Below, piece after piece: positions 25,007 through 35,300 of a stretch of 64,000 nt of DNA (position 1 is the stretch's first letter; each line of letters starts with the position of its first letter). The DNA comes from ZC4RG29 sp035304385. GTDB lineage: Bacteria > Bacteroidota > Bacteroidia > Cytophagales > Cyclobacteriaceae. The notes under the pieces were generated by a model that saw only the letters and a list, made by a program, of their open reading frames with translations, made no database searches and was not told the DNA's origin. The translations under genes were made by a program, and so were the position numbers. The stretch spans positions 1-64,000 of the forward strand of contig DATGQD010000044.1 in the NCBI GenBank assembly GCA_035304385.1, read 5' to 3'.

Positions 25007-26446
25007 GTGCACACACACGCCACCCTTCGTGACATTCAACACGAACTAAAGCGCGGCACCCTATCCTGTAAGGCCCTTGTCCGGCAACACCTGGACATCA
25101 TTCATAAGCACGCTCATCTGAACGCTTTCCTCAGCGTTTACGAGGAGGAGGCGATGCTGCGTGCGGAACAGCTCGACGAAAAAATCAAATCAAATACCGC
25201 CGGCAAGCTCGTTGGGCTTGTCGTCGGCATCAAAGACGTCCTTTCCTACAAAGATCACCCCCTGCAGGCAGGAAGCAGGATTCTCGATGGTTTTATTGCC
25301 CAATACACGGCCACGGCGGTACAGCGGTTACTCGACGAGGACGCGATCATTATAGGTCATCAAAACTGCGACGAATTCGCGATGGGCTCGTCCAACGAGA
25401 GCTCCGCATTTGGGCCTGCTCTGAATCCTGTAGACCCGGCACGTGTTCCCGGAGGCTCGTCCGGAGGCTCTGCGGCGGCCGTCGCTGCCGGCATGTGCCG
25501 TATCTCTCTGGGATCCGATACCGGCGGTTCGGTGCGCCAACCTGCGGCGTTCTGCGGCGTAATCGGCCTCAAACCGACGTATTCGCGTATTTCCCGCCAT
25601 GGTCTGGTTGCCTACGGTTCGTCGTTTGATTGCATCGGCGTCTTCGGAACTGCCATCGAAGACATCGCCCTCGTGCTGGAGGTGATTGCCGGACCGGACC
25701 AATCTGACAGTACCGTTTCGCGTAAAGCTGTCCCTCCCTATAGTCACCAACTGGAAGCGGCAACCCCGCAAAAATATCGGGTGGCCTACATGAAAGGCAT
25801 GGAGGAGGCATCGGCCATTCAGCCGGAAATCCGAAAGAACCTGTCAGAGCGGTTAGCGCAAATCCGCGCGGCCGGCCACACGGTCGAAGCTGTGGAGTTG
25901 CCGCTTACGGAATACGTTCTTCCCACTTACTATATACTGGCGACCGCGGAGGCAAGTTCCAACCTGGCCCGCTACGACGGGGTACGGTATGGGTATCGTA
26001 GCACGGCATCGCAAGACCTCCACTCTATGTATAAAATGACCCGTTCGGAGGGGTTCGGGAAAGAGGTGCAGCGTCGGATTCTGCTGGGCACGTTCGTGCT
26101 GAGTGCCAGCTACTATGACGCTTATTATACCAAAGCGCAAAAGGTGCGGCGGATCATACGGGAGAAAATGAAGGAAATCCTTCACATGTATGATTTCATT
26201 ATTATGCCAATTACCCCCACTACAGCGTTTAAACTGGGAGAACAAGCCGAAAACCCGGTAGAACGGTACCTCGGAGACCTGTTTTCGGTACAGGCCAACG
26301 TTGCCGGAATTCCCGCAATTTCGCTACCTTGTGGGTCTGATAATTCGGGTTTGCCGGTCGGAATGCAGGTTTTGACGGATGACTTCGAAGAGTCCAAACT
26401 TTTTAATTTTTCCCGGGAGATCCTGCAGATGGACCCCGAACGGTAA
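25007..26446 (+). CDS. gatA: Glu-tRNA(Gln)/Asp-tRNA(Asn) amidotransferase subunit A
   Basis: This 479 aa amidase-signature enzyme supplies ammonia from glutamine for tRNA-dependent amidation. The Ser-cisSer-Lys triad is present: K76 in GIKDVLS, S151 in PGGSSGGSAAAVAAG and S175 in SDTGGSVRQPA. The start is GTG, immediately after the tatA stop (TAAGTG). Length is normal. The partners gatB and gatC are not nearby. Other amidase-signature enzymes are a lesser alternative, since the GHQNCDEFAMGSSNE segment is close to the GatA form GKTNMDEFAMGSS. Confidence 0.93.
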   Translation: MHTHATLRDIQHELKRGTLSCKALVRQHLDIIHKHAHLNAFLSVYEEEAMLRAEQLDEKIKSNTAGKLVGLVVGIKDVLSYKDHPLQAGSRILDGFIAQYTATAVQRLLDEDAIIIGHQNCDEFAMGSSNESSAFGPALNPVDPARVPGGSSGGSAAAVAAGMCRISLGSDTGGSVRQPAAFCGVIGLKPTYSRISRHGLVAYGSSFDCIGVFGTAIEDIALVLEVIAGPDQSDSTVSRKAVPPYSHQLEAATPQKYRVAYMKGMEEASAIQPEIRKNLSERLAQIRAAGHTVEAVELPLTEYVLPTYYILATAEASSNLARYDGVRYGYRSTASQDLHSMYKMTRSEGFGKEVQRRILLGTFVLSASYYDAYYTKAQKVRRIIREKMKEILHMYDFIIMPITPTTAFKLGEQAENPVERYLGDLFSVQANVAGIPAISLPCGSDNSGLPVGMQVLTDDFEESKLFNFSREILQMDPER

Positions 26447-26468
26447 GAGACAGAGATAAAGCGGAATC

Positions 26469-27941
26469 ATGCGCAGGGGATTACTTTTTTTACTGGCAAT
26501 TCTTGGGATCCATGCCGCCATGGCACAGGAGATCCCCGATGAAATGGCCCTTCAATTGGATTCTCTTTCCCTGGCGGCTGGGGATACCGCGCAAATCGAC
26601 TCACTCGAACTCGCAGCGGCAGAACAGGAAATCCTCTCCAAGGAAGACACGGCCGATTTCGTATACTTTGCCGCACCCGCCGACCTGGAATACATACCGG
26701 GCGACGACAGCCCGGGGCTGATACAAGACCGGCTGTCCTGCATCGAAGGAGAAATCCCCCTGCATTATAACGAAAGGGTGCACGCCTTTATCAACTATTT
26801 TACGGTCAAGGATCGCGACTACACACGGCTCATGATGCGCCGTAAAAATCTTTACTTCCCGATTTTTGAACGTTCCCTGGAAAAGTACGGTCTCCCCGAC
26901 GAGCTCAAATACCTTTCCATAATCGAGTCCGCGCTCAATCCGCGTGCGGTGTCGCGCGCGTCGGCGGTGGGCTTGTGGCAGTTTATGTCGGCAACGGGAA
27001 GATACTATGGTCTTCATCAGGACTGGTACCTCGATGAACGTATGGACCCGGAAAAGGCTACGGATGCCGCATGCCGGTATCTGCGCGACCTCTATCGTAT
27101 GTTCAACGACTGGGAGCTGGCACTGGCAGCCTACAACACGGGCCCCGGAAACGTACGCCGTGCTATCCGCCGGTCCGGGTATAAGAAAACATTCTGGGAG
27201 ATTTACAACTACCTGCCGCGTGAAACCCGCTCATACGTCCCCCAGTTTGTCGCTATGATCTACACGCTTAACTACCTCGACCACCATAATTTTATCGACG
27301 AGGGACAGGAGATGCTGATGACGGCCGACACACTTCAGGTTAACCGGTACCTTCACTTCGACACGTTCGCCAAACTTACCGGCGTATGCCTGGAAGACCT
27401 GCAGAAGCTTAACCCATCCGTTAAGCACAACGCACTCCCCGATACTCAGAAGCCTTATGTCATCTATGTGCCCGTGATGGCAAAGGAACAGCTTGAACAG
27501 AACCGGGTGGCTATACTCGACTCCGCGTCGAAGGTGGGCAAGAAGGAACTTGAAATGCTGGCCCGCAACACGCCGGGAAGCACCTACGGCCGGGACCGCA
27601 TCGTCTACAAGGTACGCAGCGGCGACGTGCTGGGATCGATCGCACTCCGCTATAACGTACGGGTAAGCGACATCAAGAAGTGGAACAATCTTCGCAGCAA
27701 TACCATCCGTATCGGTCAGCGCCTCAACATCTGGCTGAAACCGTCGCAGGCAACCGCCGTGGCGTCGGCCAGGACATCGGCGCCTGTGCCCAATTCCAAG
27801 ACGTACGTCGTACAACCCGGCGACACACTTTGGGACATTTCACGGAAGTTTGAAGGGCTTACGATCGAAAAACTGAAGTCGCTCAACAACCTCACCGACA
27901 ACAAGATTCGCGCCGGACAAAAGCTGGTATTGGGAATTTAA
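26469..27941 (+). CDS. MltD-like lytic transglycosylase with two LysM domains
   Basis: This 490 aa protein has a signal peptide (residues 1-19, ending AMAQ). An SLT catalytic domain spans about 105-270, with the catalytic glutamate E153 in SIIESALNPRAVSRASAVGL and the typical AAYNTGPGNVRRAI motif. Two LysM peptidoglycan-binding repeats follow, at about 383-426 (KVRSGDVLGSIALRYNV) and about 443-490 (VVQPGDTLWDISRKFEGL). It cleaves glycan strands in the periplasm to give 1,6-anhydro ends. There is no lipobox, unlike E. coli MltD. It follows gatA by 22 nt and precedes the DUF4837 lipoprotein gene. Confidence 0.93.
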   Translation: MRRGLLFLLAILGIHAAMAQEIPDEMALQLDSLSLAAGDTAQIDSLELAAAEQEILSKEDTADFVYFAAPADLEYIPGDDSPGLIQDRLSCIEGEIPLHYNERVHAFINYFTVKDRDYTRLMMRRKNLYFPIFERSLEKYGLPDELKYLSIIESALNPRAVSRASAVGLWQFMSATGRYYGLHQDWYLDERMDPEKATDAACRYLRDLYRMFNDWELALAAYNTGPGNVRRAIRRSGYKKTFWEIYNYLPRETRSYVPQFVAMIYTLNYLDHHNFIDEGQEMLMTADTLQVNRYLHFDTFAKLTGVCLEDLQKLNPSVKHNALPDTQKPYVIYVPVMAKEQLEQNRVAILDSASKVGKKELEMLARNTPGSTYGRDRIVYKVRSGDVLGSIALRYNVRVSDIKKWNNLRSNTIRIGQRLNIWLKPSQATAVASARTSAPVPNSKTYVVQPGDTLWDISRKFEGLTIEKLKSLNNLTDNKIRAGQKLVLGI

Positions 27942-28024
27942 TTAGTTTAGAGCCGGCACCCCAGTCTCCACGCGCAGCGTGACTATTGCCTAACCTCCGC
28001 GTTATTTCTAAAAACGCTGTCTTT

Positions 28025-29119
28025 ATGCTCAAACTGGTCCGTATTTGGTTCATTTTGCCTATTCTGGTTGTTGTTGCCGCGTGCGACTCAAAGTCTAACC
28101 CGGAACTCCTACCCCGGGCCACCGGCGCGCCTGGTGAAATTCTGCTCGTGATCGACTCCGTCCAGTGGCGGGGGCCATTGGGCGAGACCATACGCGAGGT
28201 ATTCATGGCAGACGTGCCCGGGCTTCCCCATGATGAAAAGTATTTCAACCTGATACCGGTACATCCGTCGGGGCGAATCGAACTGCTCACCCACATGCGC
28301 AACATGATCTACGTCTTTACCCTCGACGAGAATTCACAGGGATCCCGGCGCATTATGCAGGGTTTTTCACCCGAATCACTTGAAAATATACGCGAAGACA
28401 CCACCTTCTTTCATACTACGGCCCGCGACGTGCATTCACGGGGGCAGGTGGTGATGTACCTGTTCGGCGTTAACGAGCAACAGCTGGCGCAACATATCAA
28501 AACCAATGCTGCTTCGCTGGTGGCGTTCTTTAACAACGCAGAACGCGAACGGCTACAACAGACCATCGCGAGAACCCGCACGACCCGACCCCTCACCGAA
28601 TTTCTCGAGAAGGAATATGGCGTATCTCTCCGCTTCCCGCATGGCTATGTGGTCGCCGATCAGCAGCCGGATTTTGTCTGGCTTCGAAAGATCGAGCAGG
28701 AGATTGACAAAGACGTCTTCGTGGCCTTCAAACCTTATGAGAGCGAGTACCAGTTATTGCCCGACAGCCTGGTGGCCTGGCGAGACGAGGTGGCGCGAAA
28801 ATATCTGTTCGCAGACCCCAGCAACCCGATCAGTTACGTCATAACGGAACGCGAAGTACCTTTCCTTCCGGTCACCGCCCGGCAAACGCGGTTGAATGAT
28901 CGGTATGCTATGGAGATACGCGGCATCTGGCGCACGAACAACAAGAGCATGGGCGGACCCTTCGCCGGAATTGCCGTGGCCGACACCGATGGCGGTATGT
29001 TGTATTATATCGAGGGCTTTACATACAGCCCCAGCAAGGCGCAACGCGAGATCATGCGCGAACTCGAAGCGATCGTTCAAACATTCAGGATCGTTGGCAA
29101 CAATACCGACAATCCGTAG
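28025..29119 (+). CDS. DUF4837 lipoprotein, unknown
   Basis: From the ATG at 28025 this is a 364 aa protein with a lipoprotein signal ending VAAC (Cys at residue 18); an upstream TTG start would bury the signal. The mature part begins near GAPGEILLVIDSVQW and is mixed alpha/beta with conserved-looking patches LRFPHGYVVADQQPDFVWLR and GIWRTNNKSMGGPF. This fits the Bacteroidota-specific DUF4837 family. No function is known. The position right after a LysM transglycosylase suggests an envelope role. Confidence 0.82.
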   Translation: MLKLVRIWFILPILVVVAACDSKSNPELLPRATGAPGEILLVIDSVQWRGPLGETIREVFMADVPGLPHDEKYFNLIPVHPSGRIELLTHMRNMIYVFTLDENSQGSRRIMQGFSPESLENIREDTTFFHTTARDVHSRGQVVMYLFGVNEQQLAQHIKTNAASLVAFFNNAERERLQQTIARTRTTRPLTEFLEKEYGVSLRFPHGYVVADQQPDFVWLRKIEQEIDKDVFVAFKPYESEYQLLPDSLVAWRDEVARKYLFADPSNPISYVITEREVPFLPVTARQTRLNDRYAMEIRGIWRTNNKSMGGPFAGIAVADTDGGMLYYIEGFTYSPSKAQREIMRELEAIVQTFRIVGNNTDNP

Positions 29120-29187
29120 GAGCGTTTACGCTGCCCTAACGTATGCCCCAACACTGCAGTGACATCGAAGAGCGGGGCAGGCCGTTT

Positions 29188-29244
29188 AACACTTCAACAT
29201 TCCAGCTACTTAAGCGCTGCAACACTTCAACACTCCAACACTAA
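29188..29244. repeat. AACACTTC octamer repeats in maeB leader region
   Basis: A 17-mer, AACACTTCAACATTCCA (29188-29204), recurs with one mismatch at 29221-29237. The second copy extends as a third octamer, AACACTA. The period is 8 bp and the top strand is G-free from about 29220 to 29251. It lies between the DUF4837 gene and the maeB promoter box. Confidence 0.75.
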
Positions 29245-29262
29245 ACATTTAGTCGTTGTTTA

Positions 29263-29270
29263 TATCTTTG
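29263..29270 (+). promoter_or_regulatory. -7 element for maeB
   Basis: TATCTTTG is a full TAnnTTTG match, 22 nt before the maeB ATG. Confidence 0.65.
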
Positions 29271-29292
29271 CTATCCGGACCAAAATTCAACC

Positions 29293-31569
29293 ATGGCAAT
29301 AAAGATTCGCAGGGAGGATGCCCTGAACTATCATATGCAGGGGCAACCTGGAAAGATTGAGGTAGTGCCCACAAAAATACTGAGCTCACAACTTGACCTG
29401 GCCCTCGCTTATTCCCCGGGTGTCGCTGAACCCTGTAAGGAGATTGCCTCAAACACAGAGGATGTGTATAAGTACACTGCCAAAGGTAACCTGGTAGCGG
29501 TTATTTCCAACGGCACTGCTGTACTCGGGCTGGGTAACATCGGACCGGAAGCGTCCAAGCCGGTTATGGAAGGCAAGGGTGTTCTCTTCAAGCGGTTCGC
29601 AGGCATCGACGTCTTTGACATCGAGATCAATGAAGACGACCCGGACCGGTTCATTGCCATTGTCAAATCGCTGGAGCCGACTTTCGGCGCCATCAACCTG
29701 GAAGACATCAAGGCGCCCGAATGTTTCAAGATCGAAACCGAACTTCGACGCCAGCTTTCCATTCCCATAATGCACGATGATCAGCATGGGACCGCGATCA
29801 TCTCTGCCGCCGCGCTACTCAATGCATTGGCGCTGGCTGAGAAGAAGATCGAAGACATACAAATTGTAGTCAACGGCGCCGGTGCTGCTGCGATCAGTTG
29901 TACCAAGCTGTATGTGGCGCTGGGAGCGCGTTGCGAGAATATAATTATGTGCGACAGCAAAGGCGTCATCAACCGAAGCCGTACCAACCTCGATGAAATC
30001 AAACAGCAGTTCGTAACGGATCGTGATATCTCCACACTACAGGAAGCGATGGTGGGAGCAGATGTTTTTGTCGGGTTGTCGGTTGCCGATGCCATTACGC
30101 CGGATGATCTGCGCAACATGGCCCGGGATCCCATCGTGTTTGCGCTCGCTAATCCCAACCCGGAAATCAATTATGACCTGGCGATGGAAACGCGAAGCGA
30201 TATTATTATGGCGACCGGCCGCTCGGATCACCCTAACCAGGTCAACAATGTGCTCGGATTCCCTTATATATTTCGCGGCGCCCTCGATGTACGTGCGCGC
30301 GAGATCAACGAAGCGATGAAGCTTGCCGCCGTCCATGCACTGGCGAACCTTGCGAAAGAGCCGGTCTCCGACATAGTGGCGAAGGCGTATGGCACACCCA
30401 AGTTACAGTTCGGCCGCGATTACCTCATCCCTAAACCCCTGGATCCCCGACTGATCACCAGTATCTCTCCGGCGGTAGCCAGGGCGGCGATGGAGTCAGG
30501 GGTTGCTACACGTCCCATTAACGACTGGACAGCATATCAGGTGGAGTTGCAGCAGCGGATCGGCATAGACCAAAAGCTGATGTCGCACATCATTGATCGC
30601 GCGAAACAAAATCCTAAACGCGTCGTATTCGCGGAAGCGACGCATCCCAAGATTCTCAAGGCTGCGCAGATGCTCAAGGATGAGAAGATTGCTGTACCGA
30701 TCCTGCTCGGTAGCCATGACGAAATCAATGCACTCATCCAGGAATATCACCTCGACCTCGAAGGATGTCCTATCGTCAACCCCCGGGAAGAGAAGAACAC
30801 GATAGAACGGTACGCCAAGATCCTCTATGAAAAGCGGCAACGGAAAGGATTTACCTATCAGGATTGTCTCAGGTTGATGCAGGAGCGCAACTACTACGGC
30901 TCCATGATGGTAGAGACCGGCGACGCCGACGCATTGGTATCCGGCCTCACCAAAGACTATCCGAAGACGATCCTTCCCGCACTCCACGTCATCGGGGTAG
31001 AGAAAGGCGTCAACCGCGTGGCCGGAATGTACATCATACTGAACAACAAGAGAACGTACTTCTTCGCCGACACCACCGTGAATGTGGACCCCACTGCCGA
31101 AGAGTTGTCGGAAATCATCGACCTGACGGCTCGGGGCGTTCGCTTTTTTGATATCGAACCGCGGGTGGCGGTACTCTCCTACTCCAATTTCGGATCCTCG
31201 AAAGGCGATATCCCTGAGAAGACACGCGAGGCCGTACAGCGGGCGCGTGCCCATAACCCGGATCTTATCGTTGAAGGGGATATTCAGGCCAATGTAGCGC
31301 TGGACACTGTGATACAAAAGGAGACCTATCCTTTCAGCGCCCTGGCGGAAACGGGAGCCAATACGCTGATCTTTCCCAACCTGGCGTCAGGCAACATCGC
31401 CTACAAGCTTTTGATGGAGATCGGCGGCGCCGAAGCGATCGGCCCCATCCTGTTGGGCATGAAGAAACCGGTTCACATCCTGCAGCTGGGAAGCTCCATA
31501 CGGGAAATCGTCAACATGGCAGCGATTGCTGTCGTGGACGCGCAAAAAAACGGCAGCCCGACACGTTAA
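29293..31569 (+). CDS. maeB: NADP-dependent malic enzyme with phosphotransacetylase-like domain
   Basis: This 758 aa two-domain protein decarboxylates malate to pyruvate with reduction of NADP. The malic-enzyme half (about residues 1-430) has the Tyr of LALAYSPGVAEPC, the lysine segment AVISNGTAVLGLGNIGPEAS, the metal-binding IMHDDQHGTAI, and the nucleotide-binding VNGAGAAAISC. The C-terminal half (about 430-758) resembles phosphate acetyltransferase (ILKAAQMLKDEKIAVPILLG, FSALAETGANTLIFPNLASG). In MaeB proteins this part is thought to be regulatory, binding acetyl-CoA, rather than catalytic. Full length, no defects seen. Confidence 0.95.
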   Translation: MAIKIRREDALNYHMQGQPGKIEVVPTKILSSQLDLALAYSPGVAEPCKEIASNTEDVYKYTAKGNLVAVISNGTAVLGLGNIGPEASKPVMEGKGVLFKRFAGIDVFDIEINEDDPDRFIAIVKSLEPTFGAINLEDIKAPECFKIETELRRQLSIPIMHDDQHGTAIISAAALLNALALAEKKIEDIQIVVNGAGAAAISCTKLYVALGARCENIIMCDSKGVINRSRTNLDEIKQQFVTDRDISTLQEAMVGADVFVGLSVADAITPDDLRNMARDPIVFALANPNPEINYDLAMETRSDIIMATGRSDHPNQVNNVLGFPYIFRGALDVRAREINEAMKLAAVHALANLAKEPVSDIVAKAYGTPKLQFGRDYLIPKPLDPRLITSISPAVARAAMESGVATRPINDWTAYQVELQQRIGIDQKLMSHIIDRAKQNPKRVVFAEATHPKILKAAQMLKDEKIAVPILLGSHDEINALIQEYHLDLEGCPIVNPREEKNTIERYAKILYEKRQRKGFTYQDCLRLMQERNYYGSMMVETGDADALVSGLTKDYPKTILPALHVIGVEKGVNRVAGMYIILNNKRTYFFADTTVNVDPTAEELSEIIDLTARGVRFFDIEPRVAVLSYSNFGSSKGDIPEKTREAVQRARAHNPDLIVEGDIQANVALDTVIQKETYPFSALAETGANTLIFPNLASGNIAYKLLMEIGGAEAIGPILLGMKKPVHILQLGSSIREIVNMAAIAVVDAQKNGSPTR

Positions 31570-31691
31570 GCCTGGAACCTGTAGCGTTCCACGGTCATTA
31601 ACCGCCGGAAAGGCCGGCTGGCCTGACACTTTTTGAATTGTGTGCGGTTCTCGTGATATTTCGGGTTCAAACCCGGCTGTAGCATTTTTTT

Positions 31692-32282
31692 ATGATTGCC
31701 TTTCTGGATGGGAAACTGGTTCACTGTGAACCCACGTTTGTGCATGTTGACGTCAACGGGGTAGGTTACCAGTTGCAGATATCCCTCCAGACGTTCGCCG
31801 ACATCAAACACCTGGAACGGGTGCGCATTCACACGCATCTCTCGGTACGTGAAGACGCGCACATATTATACGGTTTCAGCAGCGTTCCCGAAAAGCGATT
31901 GTTTCAACTGCTGATCTCCATTAACGGGGTCGGACCGAATACGGCCATCGTCATGCTGTCCTATCTGACGATCGAGGAACTTAAGACAGCCATACTCAGA
32001 GAAGATGTGGCGACGCTTCAGAGCGTGAAAGGAATCGGCGCCAAGACTGCACAACGGGTTATCATCGAACTTCGTGACAAGCTGAAAAAAGAATCTTTGG
32101 AAGACGGGGCGACTATTTCAGTTGACCCCCGCAATACTTTGCGCAACGAGGCGTTATCAGCATTGCTCACGCTGGGCCTACCGAAAGCAGCGGCTGAGAA
32201 AAGTGTGGATGCCGTCCTGAAAAAATCAGGAATTACCATTACCTTAGAAGATTTAGTCAAGCAAGCATTAAAAAACGCTTAG
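31692..32282 (+). CDS. ruvA: Holliday junction helicase subunit RuvA
   Basis: This 196 aa protein binds four-way junctions and recruits RuvB. Domain I is an OB fold (residues 1-63, with HTHLSVREDAHILYGFSS). Domain II has the two helix-hairpin-helix motifs (INGVGPNTAIVMLS and VKGIGAKTAQRVIIELRDKL). Domain III, at about 148-196, would contact RuvB. Its stop codon (TAG, 32280-32282) is immediately followed by the sprA promoter box. A ruvA-sprA-gcvH order is known from other Bacteroidota. Confidence 0.96.
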   Translation: MIAFLDGKLVHCEPTFVHVDVNGVGYQLQISLQTFADIKHLERVRIHTHLSVREDAHILYGFSSVPEKRLFQLLISINGVGPNTAIVMLSYLTIEELKTAILREDVATLQSVKGIGAKTAQRVIIELRDKLKKESLEDGATISVDPRNTLRNEALSALLTLGLPKAAAEKSVDAVLKKSGITITLEDLVKQALKNA

Positions 32283-32290
32283 TACGTTTG
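32283..32290 (+). promoter_or_regulatory. -7 element for sprA, abutting the ruvA stop
   Basis: TACGTTTG is a full TAnnTTTG match beginning on the base after the ruvA stop codon. Its last three bases are the TTG that would start the longest sprA reading frame, which makes that start unlikely. The TTG at 32327 is 36 nt downstream. Confidence 0.55.
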
Positions 32291-32326
32291 AAGGTTGAGT
32301 GTTCCCAGTATCAGGTTGGCCTTACT

Positions 32327-35300
32327 TTGAGACGACTTTGCATCGCCTGTCTGGTCGCACTGGCATTCCCATTTACAACTTTCGCGCAACAACCCGATAC
32401 CACCGACGCAGCCGCTGACACGCTCGGGCCTTACGTTCCCAGTACGCGCCCTACTTTCACACCTTCCGACCGCTACGGTGATCCATTCTCAAGCCCGGGT
32501 TATGAAACGCCGTTCTTCCTCATGGACCCCGACCGGCTTAACCTGGAACTTGAAATCGACACGTCGCTGAATTATTCCATTCGTGAACGCATGGGCAACG
32601 TGCCTTACCGGCCGCCCTCCACCATGTCGTTCCAGGAATTCAATCAGTACCAGAACCGGTCGATGCTGAAAGATTATTGGCAAACACGTTCCCGCGCACT
32701 CGATGGAGAGAGCGCCGTAAGCGGCCGCGGCTTCACGCCCAAGATATTCATAAGCCCTGTTCTCGACCGGATCTTCGGGGGCAGCTATATCGAGTTGATA
32801 CCGCGTGGGATGGTCACGCTCGACTTCGGCGCATCATTTCAGCGCATCAGCAATCCTGCCATACCGATCCGGCAGCAACGCAATGGGGGATTTGAATTCG
32901 ATCAGCAAATCAATATGAATGTGACGGGAAAGATAGGTGAGAAACTGGCCGTCACAGCAAACTTCGACAACAACAACTCGTTCGACTTTCAAAACAATAT
33001 GAAGGTCGAGTACACGGGTTACAAAGAAGACATACTTCAGAAACTCGAAATCGGAAACGTAAGTCTTCCACTAAACAACACGCTCATCCAGGGTGCCCAG
33101 AACTTGTTTGGGGTAAAGGGGCAGCTCCAATTCGGAAAACTCAATGTCACCGCCATCGCCTCCACACAGCGCGGCAAGGTGTCATCGATCGAAATCCCGG
33201 GCGGATCAAGCGGACAAGGAAGGCCATTCGAAATCATCGCTTCCAACTACGACGAGAACCGCCACTTCTTTTTGGGTCACTTTTTTCGTGAAAACTATCG
33301 CAGGTGGATCGCCATCCCGCCACAGATTACGTCCGGCGTAAACGTTACCCGTGTTGAGGTGTATATTCTGAATCGCAACAACGACACGCAAACGCTGCGT
33401 AATGTGATCGGGCTTATGGACCTGGGCGAAGGCAGTCGCGTCTACAACCCCAACGTGCAAGGGCGAATGCCCGGATTGCCCAACGCGAACGAAGCCAACG
33501 ATTTGTTCGAATACGTTACAGGCCTTAACCGCGCCACAGACATCGATGCCCAACTTATCAGTAAGGGGTTGGCGAATGGAACGGACTACGAAAAGATCAC
33601 CGGTGCACGCCGGCTTGCACCGACTGAATATACCTTCCATCCGCAACTGGGATACATTACCCTTACCCGAAAACTACAGAACGATGAAGCGCTGGCGGTG
33701 GCGTATGAGTACACCTACAATGGTCGGGTGTTTAAAGTAGGTGAACTCTCAGAAGACTACAGCAACCTGAAAGACAGCGAGGTCATCTTCCTGAAGATGC
33801 TTCGACCGAGGAAGATTGCCATCCGCGATGCGCAAAACGTCATCATCCCGACGTGGGACCTGATGATGAAGAACATCTATACGCTGAACGTAAACCAGCT
33901 TACCCAGGAAGGATTTCAACTGCGCGTGATCTACCGCGACGACCGCACCGGTATCGATAACCCACAGCTCCAGGAAGGGCAGTTCGTACGCAACCGGCAG
34001 CTCATAGAAATTTTTGGGTTGGACAAACTTAACCCTGTTAACGACCCTCAGCGTGATGGAAATTTCGACTTCGTTGAAGGCATTACCATCAACGCGGCGA
34101 ACGGACTCATTATCTTTCCTTACCTCGAACCCTTCCGGGATGCCCTCAGGGAAGCGTTTCAACCTGAACCCAACCGTGATCAGTTAATTGAAAAATATTC
34201 CTACGATACATTATATCGTACCACCAAGGCGGAGGCGGAGTTATTCTCTACAAAGAATAAATTTTTCCTGGTGGGCACGTACAGTGCCGGGTCTTCGAAG
34301 GAGATCCTTATCCCGGGGTTTGGTGTAACGCCGGGCTCGGTACGCGTTTACGCAGGGGGCATTCCGCTACTCGAGAACTCTCAGTTCACAGTCGACTACA
34401 CGTTTGGGAAGGTTACCATCCTCGACGAAAGCATTCTAAGTAGTGGGAAGAACATCACCATCGACTACGAACAGTCGGATCCATTCGCCTTTCAAACCCG
34501 AACGTTGCTGGGCACGCGCTTCGACTATGCCGTGAATGACGACATCAACGTCGGGTCGACCGTACTCTATTATAATGAGCGGCCGCTGATCAGTCGGAAT
34601 CAGATCGGCACCGAGCCCGCCCGAAACCTGATGTATGGACTCGATTTCAACATCAACAAAGAAAGCCGGCTGTTGACAAAACTGGTGGATGCAATTCCGC
34701 TCCTTCAAACCAAGGAGCAGTCGTCCATAAACTTTAGCGGAGAATTCGCGCAATTGCTGCCCGGCACTTCCAATATCATCGACGGCGAAGGTACCGCCTA
34801 CCTCGACGACTTCGAGAATACGGCGACCCCCTATTCGTTGATGAGCCCTCAGGGCTGGAAGCTCGGATCTATTCCCAAAACCGATGACTCCCGCTTCGAT
34901 CCCAGCGGAGGCACCAACACCCTCGAAGCTGGCTACCGCAGGGCTAAGCTAGCGTGGTATATGATCGACAACCTGTTCTATCGGAGCGGAGGTGGTGGCA
35001 GCGTGTCCAGGCCGCCGGGCCTCCAGAACATCACCAATCACTATGAGCGCGCTGTGAACCCGCAGGAAATCTTTCCGCATCGCGACCCAGAGCAGGCGCA
35101 GCCCTACGAGCCCATATTCGACGTGGCTTATTATCCGGCAGAGCGAGGGCCATACAACTTTAATCCTGATCTGAATAATCTCGGGTTGTTCAACAACCCG
35201 CGGGAGAATTTCGGGGCGATCACCAACGCTGTGCGCACGGAAGTAGACTTCGACAAGTCGAACATTGAATACGTTGAATTCTGGCTGTTGGATCCCTTCA

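Noticed and set aside
31660..31677. Hairpin GGGTTCAAACCC resembling a tRNA T-arm upstream of ruvA
   Set aside because: There is no matching acceptor stem, D-arm or anticodon arm in the 60-70 bases upstream. It is more likely a small palindrome.
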